DNA from: an uncultured Clostridia bacterium
GTDB lineage: Bacteria > Bacillota_A > Clostridia > Christensenellales > Aristaeellaceae
NCBI GenBank assembly: GCA_934645275.1
Contig: CAKUDW010000002.1
Location: 1-43,464, forward strand
Reading direction: 5' to 3'
Length of the DNA: 43,464 bases
A model generated the notes under the pieces. The model had not been told where the DNA came from. It searched no databases and saw only the letters and a list, made by a program, of their open reading frames with translations. This document shows positions 32,468 through 40,807 of the stretch, one piece after another (position 1 is the first letter of the stretch; every line of letters starts with the position of its first letter). A program made the translations under genes and the position numbers.

Positions 32468-35400
32468 TTATTTCACCCGGTCCGGATAATTGGTCGTAAT
32501 GTAGTCCACGCCCATCTTCTTCAGGCGCTTAATATCGCTCTCCGTGTCCGCCGTCCAGCCGGTAACCTTCTTGCCGTTCAGGTGCAGCGTGCGCACGATC
32601 TCGGGCGTGAGCAGGTCCTTGCGGATGGAAACGATTTCAATGTCCTTGAACTTACTCAGATTCTTCATCAAGTAGTTCAGATTGTCCTTCTTGTTGACCA
32701 GATAGTTCAGCTCCGCATCGGGGTCGTGCGCGCTGATGGTGCGCAGCACGTTCAAATCAAAGCACAGATAATTGACGCTGCCGTACACCGGGCTCTGCTT
32801 CACGCATTCCGCGACCTCGGATTCAATGTTTGAATCCTTGATTTCTACATGCGCGTACAGGCCGCACTCACCGATTACCTTCAATGCCTCGCTCAGCAGG
32901 CAGACATCCGGCTTTAAGGCCTTGAGCTGTTCATAAGTCATGCTGTCAATGAACTGCATGTCGTCCCCCGTGCCGATGGTTGGATTGTGGAACACAATCA
33001 ACTTGCCGTCCGCCGTTTTGCGCACGTCAAACTCCACCTCGCGGACGCCGTAATCAGGCACATGACGGAAGGCTTCCAGCGTGTTTTCCGGGTAATAGCC
33101 GGATATGCCGCGGTGCGCCACCGCGCGCACGGGATGCAGGTCGGCGTAATTGCGCACTATCAGTATGCACGTTTCCACGCAGTCGCCGCATCGCACGGTA
33201 ATCACCGCGTTTCCCACGGCATAGGCGGAAATCATGCCGTTTTTATCGATCTTTGCCACGCGGGTATTGCTGCTGGCATAGCTGAAACTGCCCAGCGAAT
33301 CCAGCGGATAGAGTTCCGGCAGCAGCGGATAGCGGTCTCCGACGCCGATTTCCAGCAGCTCTGTCAGATAAATGCGCTCCGGCATGGGCAGCACCCGCAG
33401 CACGGTGCGCGCGGATACGCCGTTTATTGCCGTAGCGGTAATCACCGTATCCCCCAGGGCGAGCCCGGTAACCACGCCGTCTGCATTGACGGTGGCGATG
33501 CGCTCGTCTGCGCTCTCGAAGCGCACGGCGCTCATTGCGCCCGGATTCATCTCTACGGTCAGGCGAAGCTCGCCGCCCACGGTCACTTTGCCCTCCTCGG
33601 GCGCGAGCGCCAGCCATTCCGGTTCCGGCCTTACGGTCAACAGCGCCTGCGCGCTCCGGCCGTTGAAGCTGCGCGCGCGAATCAGCGCCTCGCCTGGAGC
33701 CACGGCAATGATTCGGCCGTCCTGATACCGCGCAGCGTCGCCCTCGACGCTGATTTCATAGCCGCCCGCGCAGCCCTTCGGGAACGTCGCTGCAACGCCG
33801 ATCTCCTCGCCTACGCCCAGCTCGCTGCGCTCCAGCTTCAGGCGGATGGATTTCGGCGCGGGCTGCACGTTGATGCTCAACTTGGCCGAAACGCCGTTGT
33901 AGGTGGTGGCCGTGATTGTGGCTCTGCCCTTCTTTTTCAGGGTCAGCAGACCGTCCGCCGATACGGCGGCAACCTTTTTGTTGCTCGATTTATAGCTTAT
34001 GCCCGCCGCAGCGCTGTCCGCTTCGCAAATCAATGGAACCTTCTCGCCCACGCCGAATTTCGTGCGTTTATCCGCCGCAGCGAGTCGCAGCTGCGTGGGC
34101 GCGGGCAGTACCATCACGCGGCATTCGCCCGTTACGCCGTTGTAGGCCTCGGCAAACACCGTCGCCTCGCCCTCGTAAAGGGCCAGAATTTTGCCCGAAG
34201 CGTCCACATCGACGCAGTCGCCATCCGTAAAATAGCGAATCGCACCCGCGCTGCCCGCGTTCGCCGCGGCGCTCAGCAGGCGGCCTTCGCCCGCGCCCAG
34301 CGCCAATTCATTTCGCTCAAAGGAGACGGATTCCGGCGCGGAGCGCACGGTGATGGTCTTTGTGCTCTTCTTGCCGTTATAGGTCTTTGCCGTGAGCTTT
34401 GCGCTGCCCGGAGCCATGCCGATTACCGCGTCGACGTCGATGATTGCGACGGCGGGATTATCGCTCTCGAGGGTATACGCGCCCGCGCTGTCCTTCGGGA
34501 ACGATGCGCTGAAACGTACCGCCTCGCCTACGCCCAGCTCGCTGCGCTCCAGCTTGAGTTGAATGGATTTCGGCGCGGCCTTCACGCTGACGCTCAGCTT
34601 GGCCGAAACGCCATTGTAGGCGGTGGCCGTGATGGTGGCCCTGCCCTTCTTTTTCAGGGTCAACAGGCCGTCCGCCGATACGGCGGCAATTTTCTTGTTG
34701 CTCGATTTATAGCTTATATCTGTGGCGGCGCTGTCCGTTTCACAGATTAGCTGAAGCTTTTGGCCGACGCCGTGTTCGTACCCCCCCCCGAAAATTGACA
34801 GCGTCATCCATGTGGGCGCGGGCAGCACCTTTACGCGGCATTCGCCCGTTACGCCATTGTAGGCCTCGGCAAACACTGTCGCCTCGCCCTCGTAAAGGGC
34901 CAGAATTTTGCCCGAAGCGTCCACATCGACGCAGTCGCCATCTGCAAAATAGCGAATCGCACCCGCACTGCCCGCATTCGTCGCAGCGCTCAGCAGGCGG
35001 CTTTCGCCCACGCCCAGCGCCAACTCATCTCGCTCAAAGGAGACAGATTCCGGCGCGGAGCGCACGGTGATGGTCTTTGTGCTCTTTTTACCGTTATAGG
35101 TCTTTGCCGTGAGCTTTGCGCTGCCCGGAGCCATGCCGATTACCGCGTCGCCGTCGATGATTGCGACGGCGGGATTATCACTCTCGAGGGTATATGCGCC
35201 CGCGCAGCCCTTCTTGCTCAGCGTGACTGCCAGCGCGGCGCGCTCGCCCACGCCAATTTCGCTGCGCTCCGGCTTGAGCGCAACAGATTTCGGCGCGTCC
35301 TTCACTTCCAGGTGAATTTCACAGCTTGCATCTGCGACGCGCACGGTGATGATCGCCTTGCCGCGCTTGACGGCCCTTACGGTGCCGTCCGCGCTAACGG

Positions 35401-35938
35401 TGGCCACGCGTTTGCTGGAACTGGCATATTCCGCCGTGCCGTTGAAGCTGCCGGAAACGAAGCGCCAGCCTGCTATGCTGCGCCTTTCGCCAACGCCGAG
35501 CAGCAGCCGCGCTTCGGCAGGTTCGATAACGATCGGCTCCGGTGTGGGTTCCGGCGTGACCGAAGGTTCCGGCGTGGCCGAAGGTCCTGGCGTGGCCGAA
35601 GGTTCCGGCGTGGCCGAGGGTTCCGGCGTGGCTGAAGGTTCCGGCGTAGCCGAAGGCTCGGGCGTAGTCGAAGGTTCCGGCGTGGCTGAAGATTCCGGCG
35701 TGGCTGAAGATTCCGGCGTAGCTGAAGATTCCGGCGTAGCCGAAGGCTCGGGCGTAGTCGAAGGTTCCGGCGTGGCCGTGGGCTCGGTCGTGGCCGAGGG
35801 TGGCGTGCCGCTATCCTGAATTTCCGTGATTTCCGCCGAAACGGGGCTTTTTGCCGCCATATCGGGCGCTTCAGCCGCCGCGCTGAAGAACAGCGCCATG
35901 CCGGCTGACAGGGCAAGTATTCGCAAAAATTTGTGCAT
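32468..35938 (-). CDS. Large secreted protein: signal peptide, TPEPSA repeats, BIG2 array, C-terminal GDPD domain
   Basis: 1156 residues. A signal peptide (first ~24) is followed by about 14 six-residue TPEPSA-type repeats. A long array of bacterial Ig-like BIG2 domains (about 145-920) has repeating ELGVGE, YNG and ITV motifs. A C-terminal glycerophosphodiester phosphodiesterase domain (about 935-1156) has HRGISGYYPENT, EVEFDVRK, a catalytic His in FHNP and HVEIKD. GDPD cleaves glycerophosphodiesters, possibly teichoic-acid or lipid head groups at the surface. A 240-residue, three-domain module is tandemly duplicated, and a G9 tract encodes GGG in one copy. The start is ATG 35938 with GGAG upstream. 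No sortase motif was seen. Confidence 0.88.
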   Translation of the reverse strand: MHKFLRILALSAGMALFFSAAAEAPDMAAKSPVSAEITEIQDSGTPPSATTEPTATPEPSTTPEPSATPESSATPESSATPESSATPEPSTTPEPSATPEPSATPEPSATPEPSATPGPSATPEPSVTPEPTPEPIVIEPAEARLLLGVGERRSIAGWRFVSGSFNGTAEYASSSKRVATVSADGTVRAVKRGKAIITVRVADASCEIHLEVKDAPKSVALKPERSEIGVGERAALAVTLSKKGCAGAYTLESDNPAVAIIDGDAVIGMAPGSAKLTAKTYNGKKSTKTITVRSAPESVSFERDELALGVGESRLLSAATNAGSAGAIRYFADGDCVDVDASGKILALYEGEATVFAEAYNGVTGECRVKVLPAPTWMTLSIFGGGYEHGVGQKLQLICETDSAATDISYKSSNKKIAAVSADGLLTLKKKGRATITATAYNGVSAKLSVSVKAAPKSIQLKLERSELGVGEAVRFSASFPKDSAGAYTLESDNPAVAIIDVDAVIGMAPGSAKLTAKTYNGKKSTKTITVRSAPESVSFERNELALGAGEGRLLSAAANAGSAGAIRYFTDGDCVDVDASGKILALYEGEATVFAEAYNGVTGECRVMVLPAPTQLRLAAADKRTKFGVGEKVPLICEADSAAAGISYKSSNKKVAAVSADGLLTLKKKGRATITATTYNGVSAKLSINVQPAPKSIRLKLERSELGVGEEIGVAATFPKGCAGGYEISVEGDAARYQDGRIIAVAPGEALIRARSFNGRSAQALLTVRPEPEWLALAPEEGKVTVGGELRLTVEMNPGAMSAVRFESADERIATVNADGVVTGLALGDTVITATAINGVSARTVLRVLPMPERIYLTELLEIGVGDRYPLLPELYPLDSLGSFSYASSNTRVAKIDKNGMISAYAVGNAVITVRCGDCVETCILIVRNYADLHPVRAVAHRGISGYYPENTLEAFRHVPDYGVREVEFDVRKTADGKLIVFHNPTIGTGDDMQFIDSMTYEQLKALKPDVCLLSEALKVIGECGLYAHVEIKDSNIESEVAECVKQSPVYGSVNYLCFDLNVLRTISAHDPDAELNYLVNKKDNLNYLMKNLSKFKDIEIVSIRKDLLTPEIVRTLHLNGKKVTGWTADTESDIKRLKKMGVDYITTNYPDRVK
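33850..35293 (-). repeat. Tandem duplication of a ~720-bp BIG2 module
   Basis: The coding repeats starting K-S-(I/V) at about 35293, 34573 and 33854 are spaced about 720 bp. Parts such as 34101-34260 and 34825-34980 differ at only a few positions, so the two units arose recently or are kept alike by conversion. Confidence 0.8.
34781..34789 (-). repeat. C9 homopolymer (G9 in the coding strand) inside the BIG2-GDPD gene
   Basis: Nine C on the plus strand, encoding Gly-Gly-Gly in frame. A slip of one base would truncate the protein and remove the GDPD domain. The other module copy has unrelated sequence at this exact spot (AAADKRTKF). Confidence 0.9.
35550..35800 (-). repeat. 18-bp tandem repeats encoding TPEPSA
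   Basis: About 14 consecutive units of 18 bp (GGCGTGGCCGAAGGTTCC type on the plus strand) with a few variant units (TPESSA, TPGPSA, TPEPST). It is a minisatellite in the wall-spanning linker, likely variable in length between strains. Confidence 0.88.
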
Positions 35939-35984
35939 ACCTGTTAACTCCGTTTCGTTTTTGTGTATATGTCTGTTTGCCACT

Positions 35985-36013
35985 ATTGTATATTAAATTG
36001 AAAATTTAGTCAA
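35985..36013 (-). promoter_or_regulatory. Predicted promoter of the BIG2-GDPD gene
   Basis: On the minus strand TTGACT (36013-36008), 17-bp A/T-rich spacer, TACAAT (35990-35985). It follows directly after the hairpin at 36015-36042. Confidence 0.7.
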
Positions 36014-36014
36014 T

Positions 36015-36042
36015 AAGGCAGACGCGTTTTAGCGTCTGCCTT
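36015..36042 (-). terminator. Hairpin ending the minus-strand NAGPA / small membrane protein unit
   Basis: AAGGCAGACGC, 6-nt loop, GCGTCTGCCTT, an 11-bp perfect stem. The T-run on the minus strand is weak (TTATT). Confidence 0.65.
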
Positions 36043-36083
36043 GAAAAGAAATCGTTACTATTAAATTGGTATTGGTGTGCGGC

Positions 36084-36428
36084 TCACAGCCCCTTGCTTG
36101 CAATGCAGCAAATCACCAGCGCGGGCAGCGCGCCGATAACGGCGGCGGCAACGGCCATGCCCGCGCGGCGCGCACGGCCCCAGTGGCGGTTGCGCGCCCA
36201 GAGCGCGGCCAGGGCCAGCCCCGCGCCCGCGAAGCCGAACAGCGCGGCCTGCGCGGCCACGGCGCGGATTTCGCCGCCTAGCGCTTCGGGCAGCGTTGTG
36301 ATGCAGGGCATGAAGTAGCCGAGTTTCAGCGCCTGCGAAATGATGATTGCACCGATATACTGAATGGCGATGCCCGCCGCGCAGCCATGCAGCGCCGCGC
36401 CGAGCGCGCGCTTGGTAGATTTCTTCAT
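36084..36428 (-). CDS. Small four-TM membrane protein, possibly DUF3021-like
   Basis: 114 residues, four hydrophobic segments with short loops and a basic N-terminus (MKKSTKRALGAALHG). The layout resembles DUF3021 proteins, which are often linked to LytTR regulators, but I cannot confirm the family. The start is ATG 36428, with AAGGGGAG 9 nt upstream; an ATG at 36464 lies inside the preceding gene. It follows the NAGPA lipoprotein gene closely on the same strand. Confidence 0.6.
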   Translation of the reverse strand: MKKSTKRALGAALHGCAAGIAIQYIGAIIISQALKLGYFMPCITTLPEALGGEIRAVAAQAALFGFAGAGLALAALWARNRHWGRARRAGMAVAAAVIGALPALVICCIASKGL

Positions 36429-36454
36429 AAGTATACGCTCCCCTTCAGAACTCG

Positions 36455-37378
36455 TCAGAACCATATGATGTCGGAAAGCTTGCGCTCTGCGCCTTCGGCC
36501 GGACGGCTGATAATTTCACCCTGGAACCACATTTCCGCCGAGCCGCCGCCATCCAGATTCATGGCTGTCTGCGCGCCGAAATGCAGAAATACCTGCTGCA
36601 GCTCGGGCAGCGTCATGCCCTTGGAATAGCCGGGTTGGCGGCCGTCGGCCACGACGACGATGTAGTGCAGCGGCCCGATTTGGCCAATGGCAGTGCGTGG
36701 CTCGCGGCGGGTGGGCGAGGTGGAAATCACATCGAAATCGGGGCTGAATTCCACGGCTGCGCCGTCTCGAATGAGTTCTGGGCCAAATTCGAAACTGTGG
36801 CGAACGCCCGCGTCGATCAGCTGCTGTGCGAGCGCTTCCGGGTCCTCGCCGTTGCGGTCGACGCGCACGGAGAAATCGCCGTTCTGATCCACAATCAGCA
36901 TGTTGCGCGTGGTATCGTGGGCGCGCAGCAGCGCGCCGTCGCGAATGATTGTGCCGTAATCGTGCACGCCGTAATCGTCGGCGTTGATGGCCAGCACCGC
37001 GCCGTTGCGCTGCGCCATGGTGGAAGCCGGTTCCAGCGCGCTGAACGGCGCGTCCTTGCTGAGGGCGATGCGAAACTGCGATGCGTCCGTCAGCTGCACG
37101 TCCGCCGCCAGAAAAGTAATTTCATTTTGCGAGTAGCGGTGAATGGCGATTTGTTTTGCGTCGTCTGCGTAATAGTAATCGTAGGGTTGGTCCACACAGG
37201 GCTGAACAAAGCCGGCGGGTCCGGCGGGTTCGGTCGTGGGCTGCGCGGTTGCAACCGGTGCTGCCGTGGCCGTGGCGGCCGGTTCCTGCGTGGGCTGAAC
37301 CTGCGGGGCGCGCCCGCCGCAGCCAGATAGCAGCAACGCCGCGGCCAGCAGCGCGCCGCCGAGCATGATTTTCTTCAT
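36455..37378 (-). CDS. Phosphodiester glycosidase (NAGPA/DUF2233) lipoprotein
   Basis: 307 residues. A lipoprotein signal peptide ends at LLLSGC (lipidated Cys20), followed by a Thr/Pro/Ala-rich linker and a NAGPA domain. Family landmarks are LAINADDYG, the basic segment RREPRTAIGQ, IVVVADGRQPGYSKGMTL and the C-terminal MNLDGGGSAEMWF. Bacterial members remove GlcNAc from phosphodiester-linked glycans and are found with envelope polymers. It is divergent from the two-component system, sharing a ~175-bp region that holds TGAGAAT direct repeats. Confidence 0.9.
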   Translation of the reverse strand: MKKIMLGGALLAAALLLSGCGGRAPQVQPTQEPAATATAAPVATAQPTTEPAGPAGFVQPCVDQPYDYYYADDAKQIAIHRYSQNEITFLAADVQLTDASQFRIALSKDAPFSALEPASTMAQRNGAVLAINADDYGVHDYGTIIRDGALLRAHDTTRNMLIVDQNGDFSVRVDRNGEDPEALAQQLIDAGVRHSFEFGPELIRDGAAVEFSPDFDVISTSPTRREPRTAIGQIGPLHYIVVVADGRQPGYSKGMTLPELQQVFLHFGAQTAMNLDGGGSAEMWFQGEIISRPAEGAERKLSDIIWF

Positions 37379-37444
37379 AACTGGTATCCTCCTTCAACGA
37401 TGCCCATGCTACGCCGCGCACATGAGCGTTTGCGCGGATTTTAA

Positions 37445-37462
37445 TGAGAATATGGTGAGAAT
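37445..37462 (+). promoter_or_regulatory. 11-bp-phased direct repeats, candidate response-regulator operator
   Basis: TGAGAAT at 37445-37451 and again at 37456-37462, spaced 11 bp as in PhoB/OmpR-type operators. It lies between the divergent NAGPA gene and the response-regulator gene. The same motif, inverted, recurs at 39622-39638. Confidence 0.45.
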
Positions 37463-37474
37463 CGCCGCGGCTCC

Positions 37475-37503
37475 TGGCCAAAACGGGGCGGGTTTGCTAT
37501 AAT
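37475..37503 (+). promoter_or_regulatory. Predicted promoter of the two-component operon
   Basis: TATAAT at 37498-37503 with a weak -35 (TGGCCA, 37475-37480) at 17 bp. A weak -35 behind upstream direct repeats fits an activator-dependent promoter. Confidence 0.6.
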
Positions 37504-37553
37504 ACAATCGGGATTATTTAGCGCGCCGAGGGCGCGCATGAAGGAGCAAACGC

Positions 37554-38231
37554 ATGAACATACTCCTGATTGAGGACGATGCGGACATCGCCGCATTTGT
37601 GGAAATGGAGCTTCGGCACGAGGGCTATGCCGTGGAAATTGCGCGCGACGGGCTTACAGGGCTGGAAGCGGCGCTGGGCGGCGCGCACGATTTGATTCTG
37701 TTGGATGTGATGCTGCCGGAGATGAGCGGATTGGAGGTGCTGCGCCGGCTGCGTGCTCAGCGGGACACGCCGGTGATTCTGCTCACCGCGCGGGATTCCG
37801 TGGTAGACAAGGTTTCCGGGCTGGACGCGGGCGCGAACGACTATGTGACCAAGCCGTTTCACATCGAAGAACTGCTGGCGCGGATACGCGCGCTGACGCG
37901 TGGCGCGCGCCGGGGCGACGCGAACCTGCTGAAAAACGCGGATATCGTGCTTGACCGGCGGCAACGGCTGGTGCGCCGCGCGGGCAAAATCATTGCACTG
38001 ACAAAGACGCAGTTCGACCTGCTGGAGTACCTGCTGATGAATCTGGACGTGGTACTCTCGCGCGAGCAGCTGCTCAACGCCGTATGGGGTTACAGCTACG
38101 CGGGCGATAGCAACGTGGTGGATGTGTACGTGCGCTATGTGCGCAATCGACTGGGCGAACCGGCGGATGGAAAGCTGATTGAAAGCGTCAGGGGGATAGG
38201 CTATGTCATGCGTTCGCAGGCTGTGGAATGA
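37554..38231 (+). CDS. OmpR/PhoB-family response regulator
   Basis: 225 residues. The receiver domain has the acidic pocket IEDDAD, phospho-acceptor Asp51 in LLDVMLPE, Thr in LLTARD and Lys in VTKPFH. The C-terminal winged-helix DNA-binding domain contains LTKTQFDLLEYLL and SNVVDVYVRYVRNRL. AAGGAG precedes the ATG. It overlaps the downstream histidine kinase by 29 bp, so the two are made together. Direct repeats upstream and before the next glycosyltransferase gene are candidate target sites. The signal is unknown; the neighbours suggest envelope control. Confidence 0.95.
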   Translation: MNILLIEDDADIAAFVEMELRHEGYAVEIARDGLTGLEAALGGAHDLILLDVMLPEMSGLEVLRRLRAQRDTPVILLTARDSVVDKVSGLDAGANDYVTKPFHIEELLARIRALTRGARRGDANLLKNADIVLDRRQRLVRRAGKIIALTKTQFDLLEYLLMNLDVVLSREQLLNAVWGYSYAGDSNVVDVYVRYVRNRLGEPADGKLIESVRGIGYVMRSQAVE

Positions 38232-39597
38232 GCGCGGCACGCTGTCGCACCGGCTGACGCGCACCTACGCGCTGCTCTTTGCGGCGACCACGCTGTGCCT
38301 GTCGCTGTGCGTATATTTCGTATCGCGGCAATACCTGATCGGACGACAGCGCGAGGATATGGAGCGCAGCGCGCGCAACATCGCCGAGGTCTTTCAGGAG
38401 GAACTGGCAGAGGGCCACGATCCGAACGACCAGGGCGTGCTGTGGGAGCTGAACTCCGATGAGAATGTGGCGCTGGCGCTGCTTGGGCCAGACGGCGCGG
38501 TGATCAGTCATGCCGCCTACTTTGATCTCAATCCCGAGGAAATTCCGAATTGCGTGCGCGGAAGCGTGCTATACAGGCAGAGCGACGGCCTGCCGTTGCT
38601 GGCGCAGGGTGCAGGTGTGACGGCGGACGGCGAGGCGCTGGGCACGCTTGCGGTGATCCGGCGCGTGGATCGGGAATATGAATTTCTGGAAATGTTGATC
38701 GGCCTGCTGGCGGCGCTGAACATCGCCGGGGCGGCCGTGGCGCTGGCGGCGGGGCGCATTACCGCCGGGCGCATGCTCTCCCCGCTCTCGGACATGATTT
38801 CTCGCGCGCGGGAAATTGACGCGCACGCGCTGGATACGCGGCTGGAGCTGCCCCCCGCCGACGACGAGCTGCGCCGCCTGGCGCAGACGTTGAACGCCAT
38901 GCTTGACCGCGTGCAGACGGCGTTTGTGCGCCAGGGGCAGTTTACGCAGGACGCTTCGCACGAGCTGCGCACGCCGCTGGCCGTGCTTCAGGGCAATGCC
39001 GAGTTGCTGGATCGCTGGGGCAAGGATGATCCCGCCGTGCGCGATCGCTGCATCGCCGCCATTCGTCGCCAGGTGGAGTATATGAACCATCTGGTGGAGA
39101 ATCTGCTCTTTCTCAGCCGCGGCGATAACCGCGCGCAGGTGCTGCGGCCCGAGGAAATTGACCTTCCGGCGTTTCTGGCCGAGATTATCGGCGACCGGCG
39201 CGAAATTGATTCGCACCACGAATACAGCCTGCGCGCGGAGGGTGGGCTGCGCCTGCGCGCAGATCCGACGCTGTTGCGCCAGCTGCTGCTGATTTTGCTG
39301 GACAACGCCGCGAAGTACACGCCCGAGGGGCGCGGCATGCATCTCTCGGCCGCGCGCTACGGCGCAATCACGCGCATTTCGCTGCGCGACGAGGGCTGCG
39401 GCGTGCCGCCCGATCAGCTGGATAAGATATTCGAGCGCTTTTATCGCGTGGATAAGGCGCGCGCACGCGCCACCGGCGGTTCCGGCCTGGGGCTGGCCAT
39501 CGCCCGCACCATCGTATCGCTCCATGGCGGCGAGATTCATGCGGAAAATGCCGCGGAGGGCGGACTGCGCGTGGTTGTGGAGCTGCCTGAAAACTGA
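38203..39597 (+). CDS. Sensor histidine kinase
   Basis: 464 residues. Two TM segments (about 22-42 and 165-187) enclose an extracytoplasmic sensor domain of about 120 residues. A HAMP linker follows, then the HisKA dimerisation helix with the phospho-acceptor His253 in DASHELRTPLAV, and a HATPase_c domain with N-box LLDNAAKY, DEGCGVP and GGSGLGLAI. It is the partner of the response regulator whose gene it overlaps. The sensor domain has no family I recognise. Confidence 0.95.
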   Translation: MSCVRRLWNERGTLSHRLTRTYALLFAATTLCLSLCVYFVSRQYLIGRQREDMERSARNIAEVFQEELAEGHDPNDQGVLWELNSDENVALALLGPDGAVISHAAYFDLNPEEIPNCVRGSVLYRQSDGLPLLAQGAGVTADGEALGTLAVIRRVDREYEFLEMLIGLLAALNIAGAAVALAAGRITAGRMLSPLSDMISRAREIDAHALDTRLELPPADDELRRLAQTLNAMLDRVQTAFVRQGQFTQDASHELRTPLAVLQGNAELLDRWGKDDPAVRDRCIAAIRRQVEYMNHLVENLLFLSRGDNRAQVLRPEEIDLPAFLAEIIGDRREIDSHHEYSLRAEGGLRLRADPTLLRQLLLILLDNAAKYTPEGRGMHLSAARYGAITRISLRDEGCGVPPDQLDKIFERFYRVDKARARATGGSGLGLAIARTIVSLHGGEIHAENAAEGGLRVVVELPEN

Positions 39598-39621
39598 ATT
39601 TTAAGCGGACTGTCAGTCCCC

Positions 39622-39638
39622 TCTCATCAAATTCTCAT
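39622..39638 (-). promoter_or_regulatory. Second pair of 11-bp-phased TGAGA repeats
   Basis: TCTCAT at 39622-39627 and 39633-39638 on the plus strand (ATGAGA on the minus strand), 11 bp apart. They lie between the histidine kinase and the GT2-GtrA gene. This is the same half-site and spacing as at 37445-37462. Confidence 0.4.
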
Positions 39639-39704
39639 TTCCCGATGCCAGAATGAAGGTGCAAAAAGGGAGAGAATATGAATTGAGAAGGGACTGATCC
39701 ATAT

Positions 39705-40739
39705 ATGGATCGCAGGATATACGCGCTGATTCCGGCCTACGAGCCGGACGAGAGGCTTGCGGAGCTGTGCTGCGCGCTGAAGGCGGCAAACTGCACGACG
39801 GTGGTGGTGGACGACGGCAGCGGCGAAGGTTACGCCGCGCTGTTCGACGGGTTGGACGTGGCCATTGTATTGACGCACATCGATAATATGGGCAAGGGTG
39901 CGGCGCTGAAAACCGGCCTGCGCTACATTGCCGAGCTTGGCCAGCCGGGCGATATCGTGGTGACCGCCGATGCGGACGGTCAGCACACGCCCGCAGACAT
40001 ACTGCGCGTGGCGGCCGAGGCGCAGGGTGCGCCGGACGCGCTGGTGCTGGGCTGCCGGGACTTCGGCGAGCAGACGCCGCTGCGCAGCCGGATTGGAAAT
40101 TCAGCGGCGCGATGGGTGTTTCGCATGCTCACCGGCGTGGCCGTGCACGACACGCAGACCGGCCTGCGCGCCTTTTCGCTGGAGCTGCTGCCGTTTTTGC
40201 TGAGCGTGAACGGCACGCGCTATGAATACGAAATGAACGTGTTGCTGGATTGCGCGAAGGGCGGTGTGCCCATCCGCGAAGTGCCGATAGAGACCATCTA
40301 TATCGACAACAATTCCGGTTCGCACTTTCACGCCCTGCGCGACGCCTGGCGCATTTTTCGGGAAGTGCTGTGTTTTGCGGCCTCGTCGCTGGCGGGCTTC
40401 GTCATCGATTACGCGTTTTTTGCGCTGTTTTCGCAGCTGACGGCGGCGACCGGCAGCGCGGCGCTGCCGCTGGCCAATGTGCTGGCACGCATTGTGAGTG
40501 CGAGCGCGAACTTTGCCATTAACCGCCGCTTCGTGTTTCGCAGCTGCGGCAGCGCCGGGCGCGCCGCCCTGCGCTATGCGCTGTTGGCCGCGGCCATATT
40601 GGCCGCGAACACCGGGTTGCTGATTTTGCTGGTGGACCATATGGGCGTGAACCGCTATGCGGCGAAGCTGGGCGTGGAGAGCGCGCTCTTTGTCGCCAGC
40701 TTCATCGTTCAGCGCCTCTATGTGTTCAAGCGCAGCTGA
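39705..40739 (+). CDS. Glycosyltransferase family 2 - GtrA fusion protein
   Basis: 344 residues. The N-terminal GT-A glycosyltransferase resembles DPM1/polyprenyl-phosphate sugar synthases (IPAYEPDE, VVDDGS, ADADGQH, DTQTGLRAF). The C-terminal GtrA domain has four TM segments (about 220-344) with INRRFVFRS. GT2 of this type charges a lipid carrier with a sugar, and GtrA-type proteins are thought to flip such lipids. One protein may thus do both for decoration of teichoic acid or other wall glycans. The best RBS (GAAGGG) is 12 nt from the ATG. It lies downstream of the two-component system. Confidence 0.9.
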   Translation: MDRRIYALIPAYEPDERLAELCCALKAANCTTVVVDDGSGEGYAALFDGLDVAIVLTHIDNMGKGAALKTGLRYIAELGQPGDIVVTADADGQHTPADILRVAAEAQGAPDALVLGCRDFGEQTPLRSRIGNSAARWVFRMLTGVAVHDTQTGLRAFSLELLPFLLSVNGTRYEYEMNVLLDCAKGGVPIREVPIETIYIDNNSGSHFHALRDAWRIFREVLCFAASSLAGFVIDYAFFALFSQLTAATGSAALPLANVLARIVSASANFAINRRFVFRSCGSAGRAALRYALLAAAILAANTGLLILLVDHMGVNRYAAKLGVESALFVASFIVQRLYVFKRS

Positions 40740-40807
40740 AAATATGAAATAGGGCATGAATTGCGGGCCGAATGCGCAAAATATCGACGCAAGGAGGGAT
40801 GCAATTC

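Noticed and set aside
32987..34750. 587-codon plus-strand frame opposite the BIG2-GDPD gene
   Set aside because: Shadow of the repetitive coding strand; its own repeats are just the complement of the BIG2 repeats.
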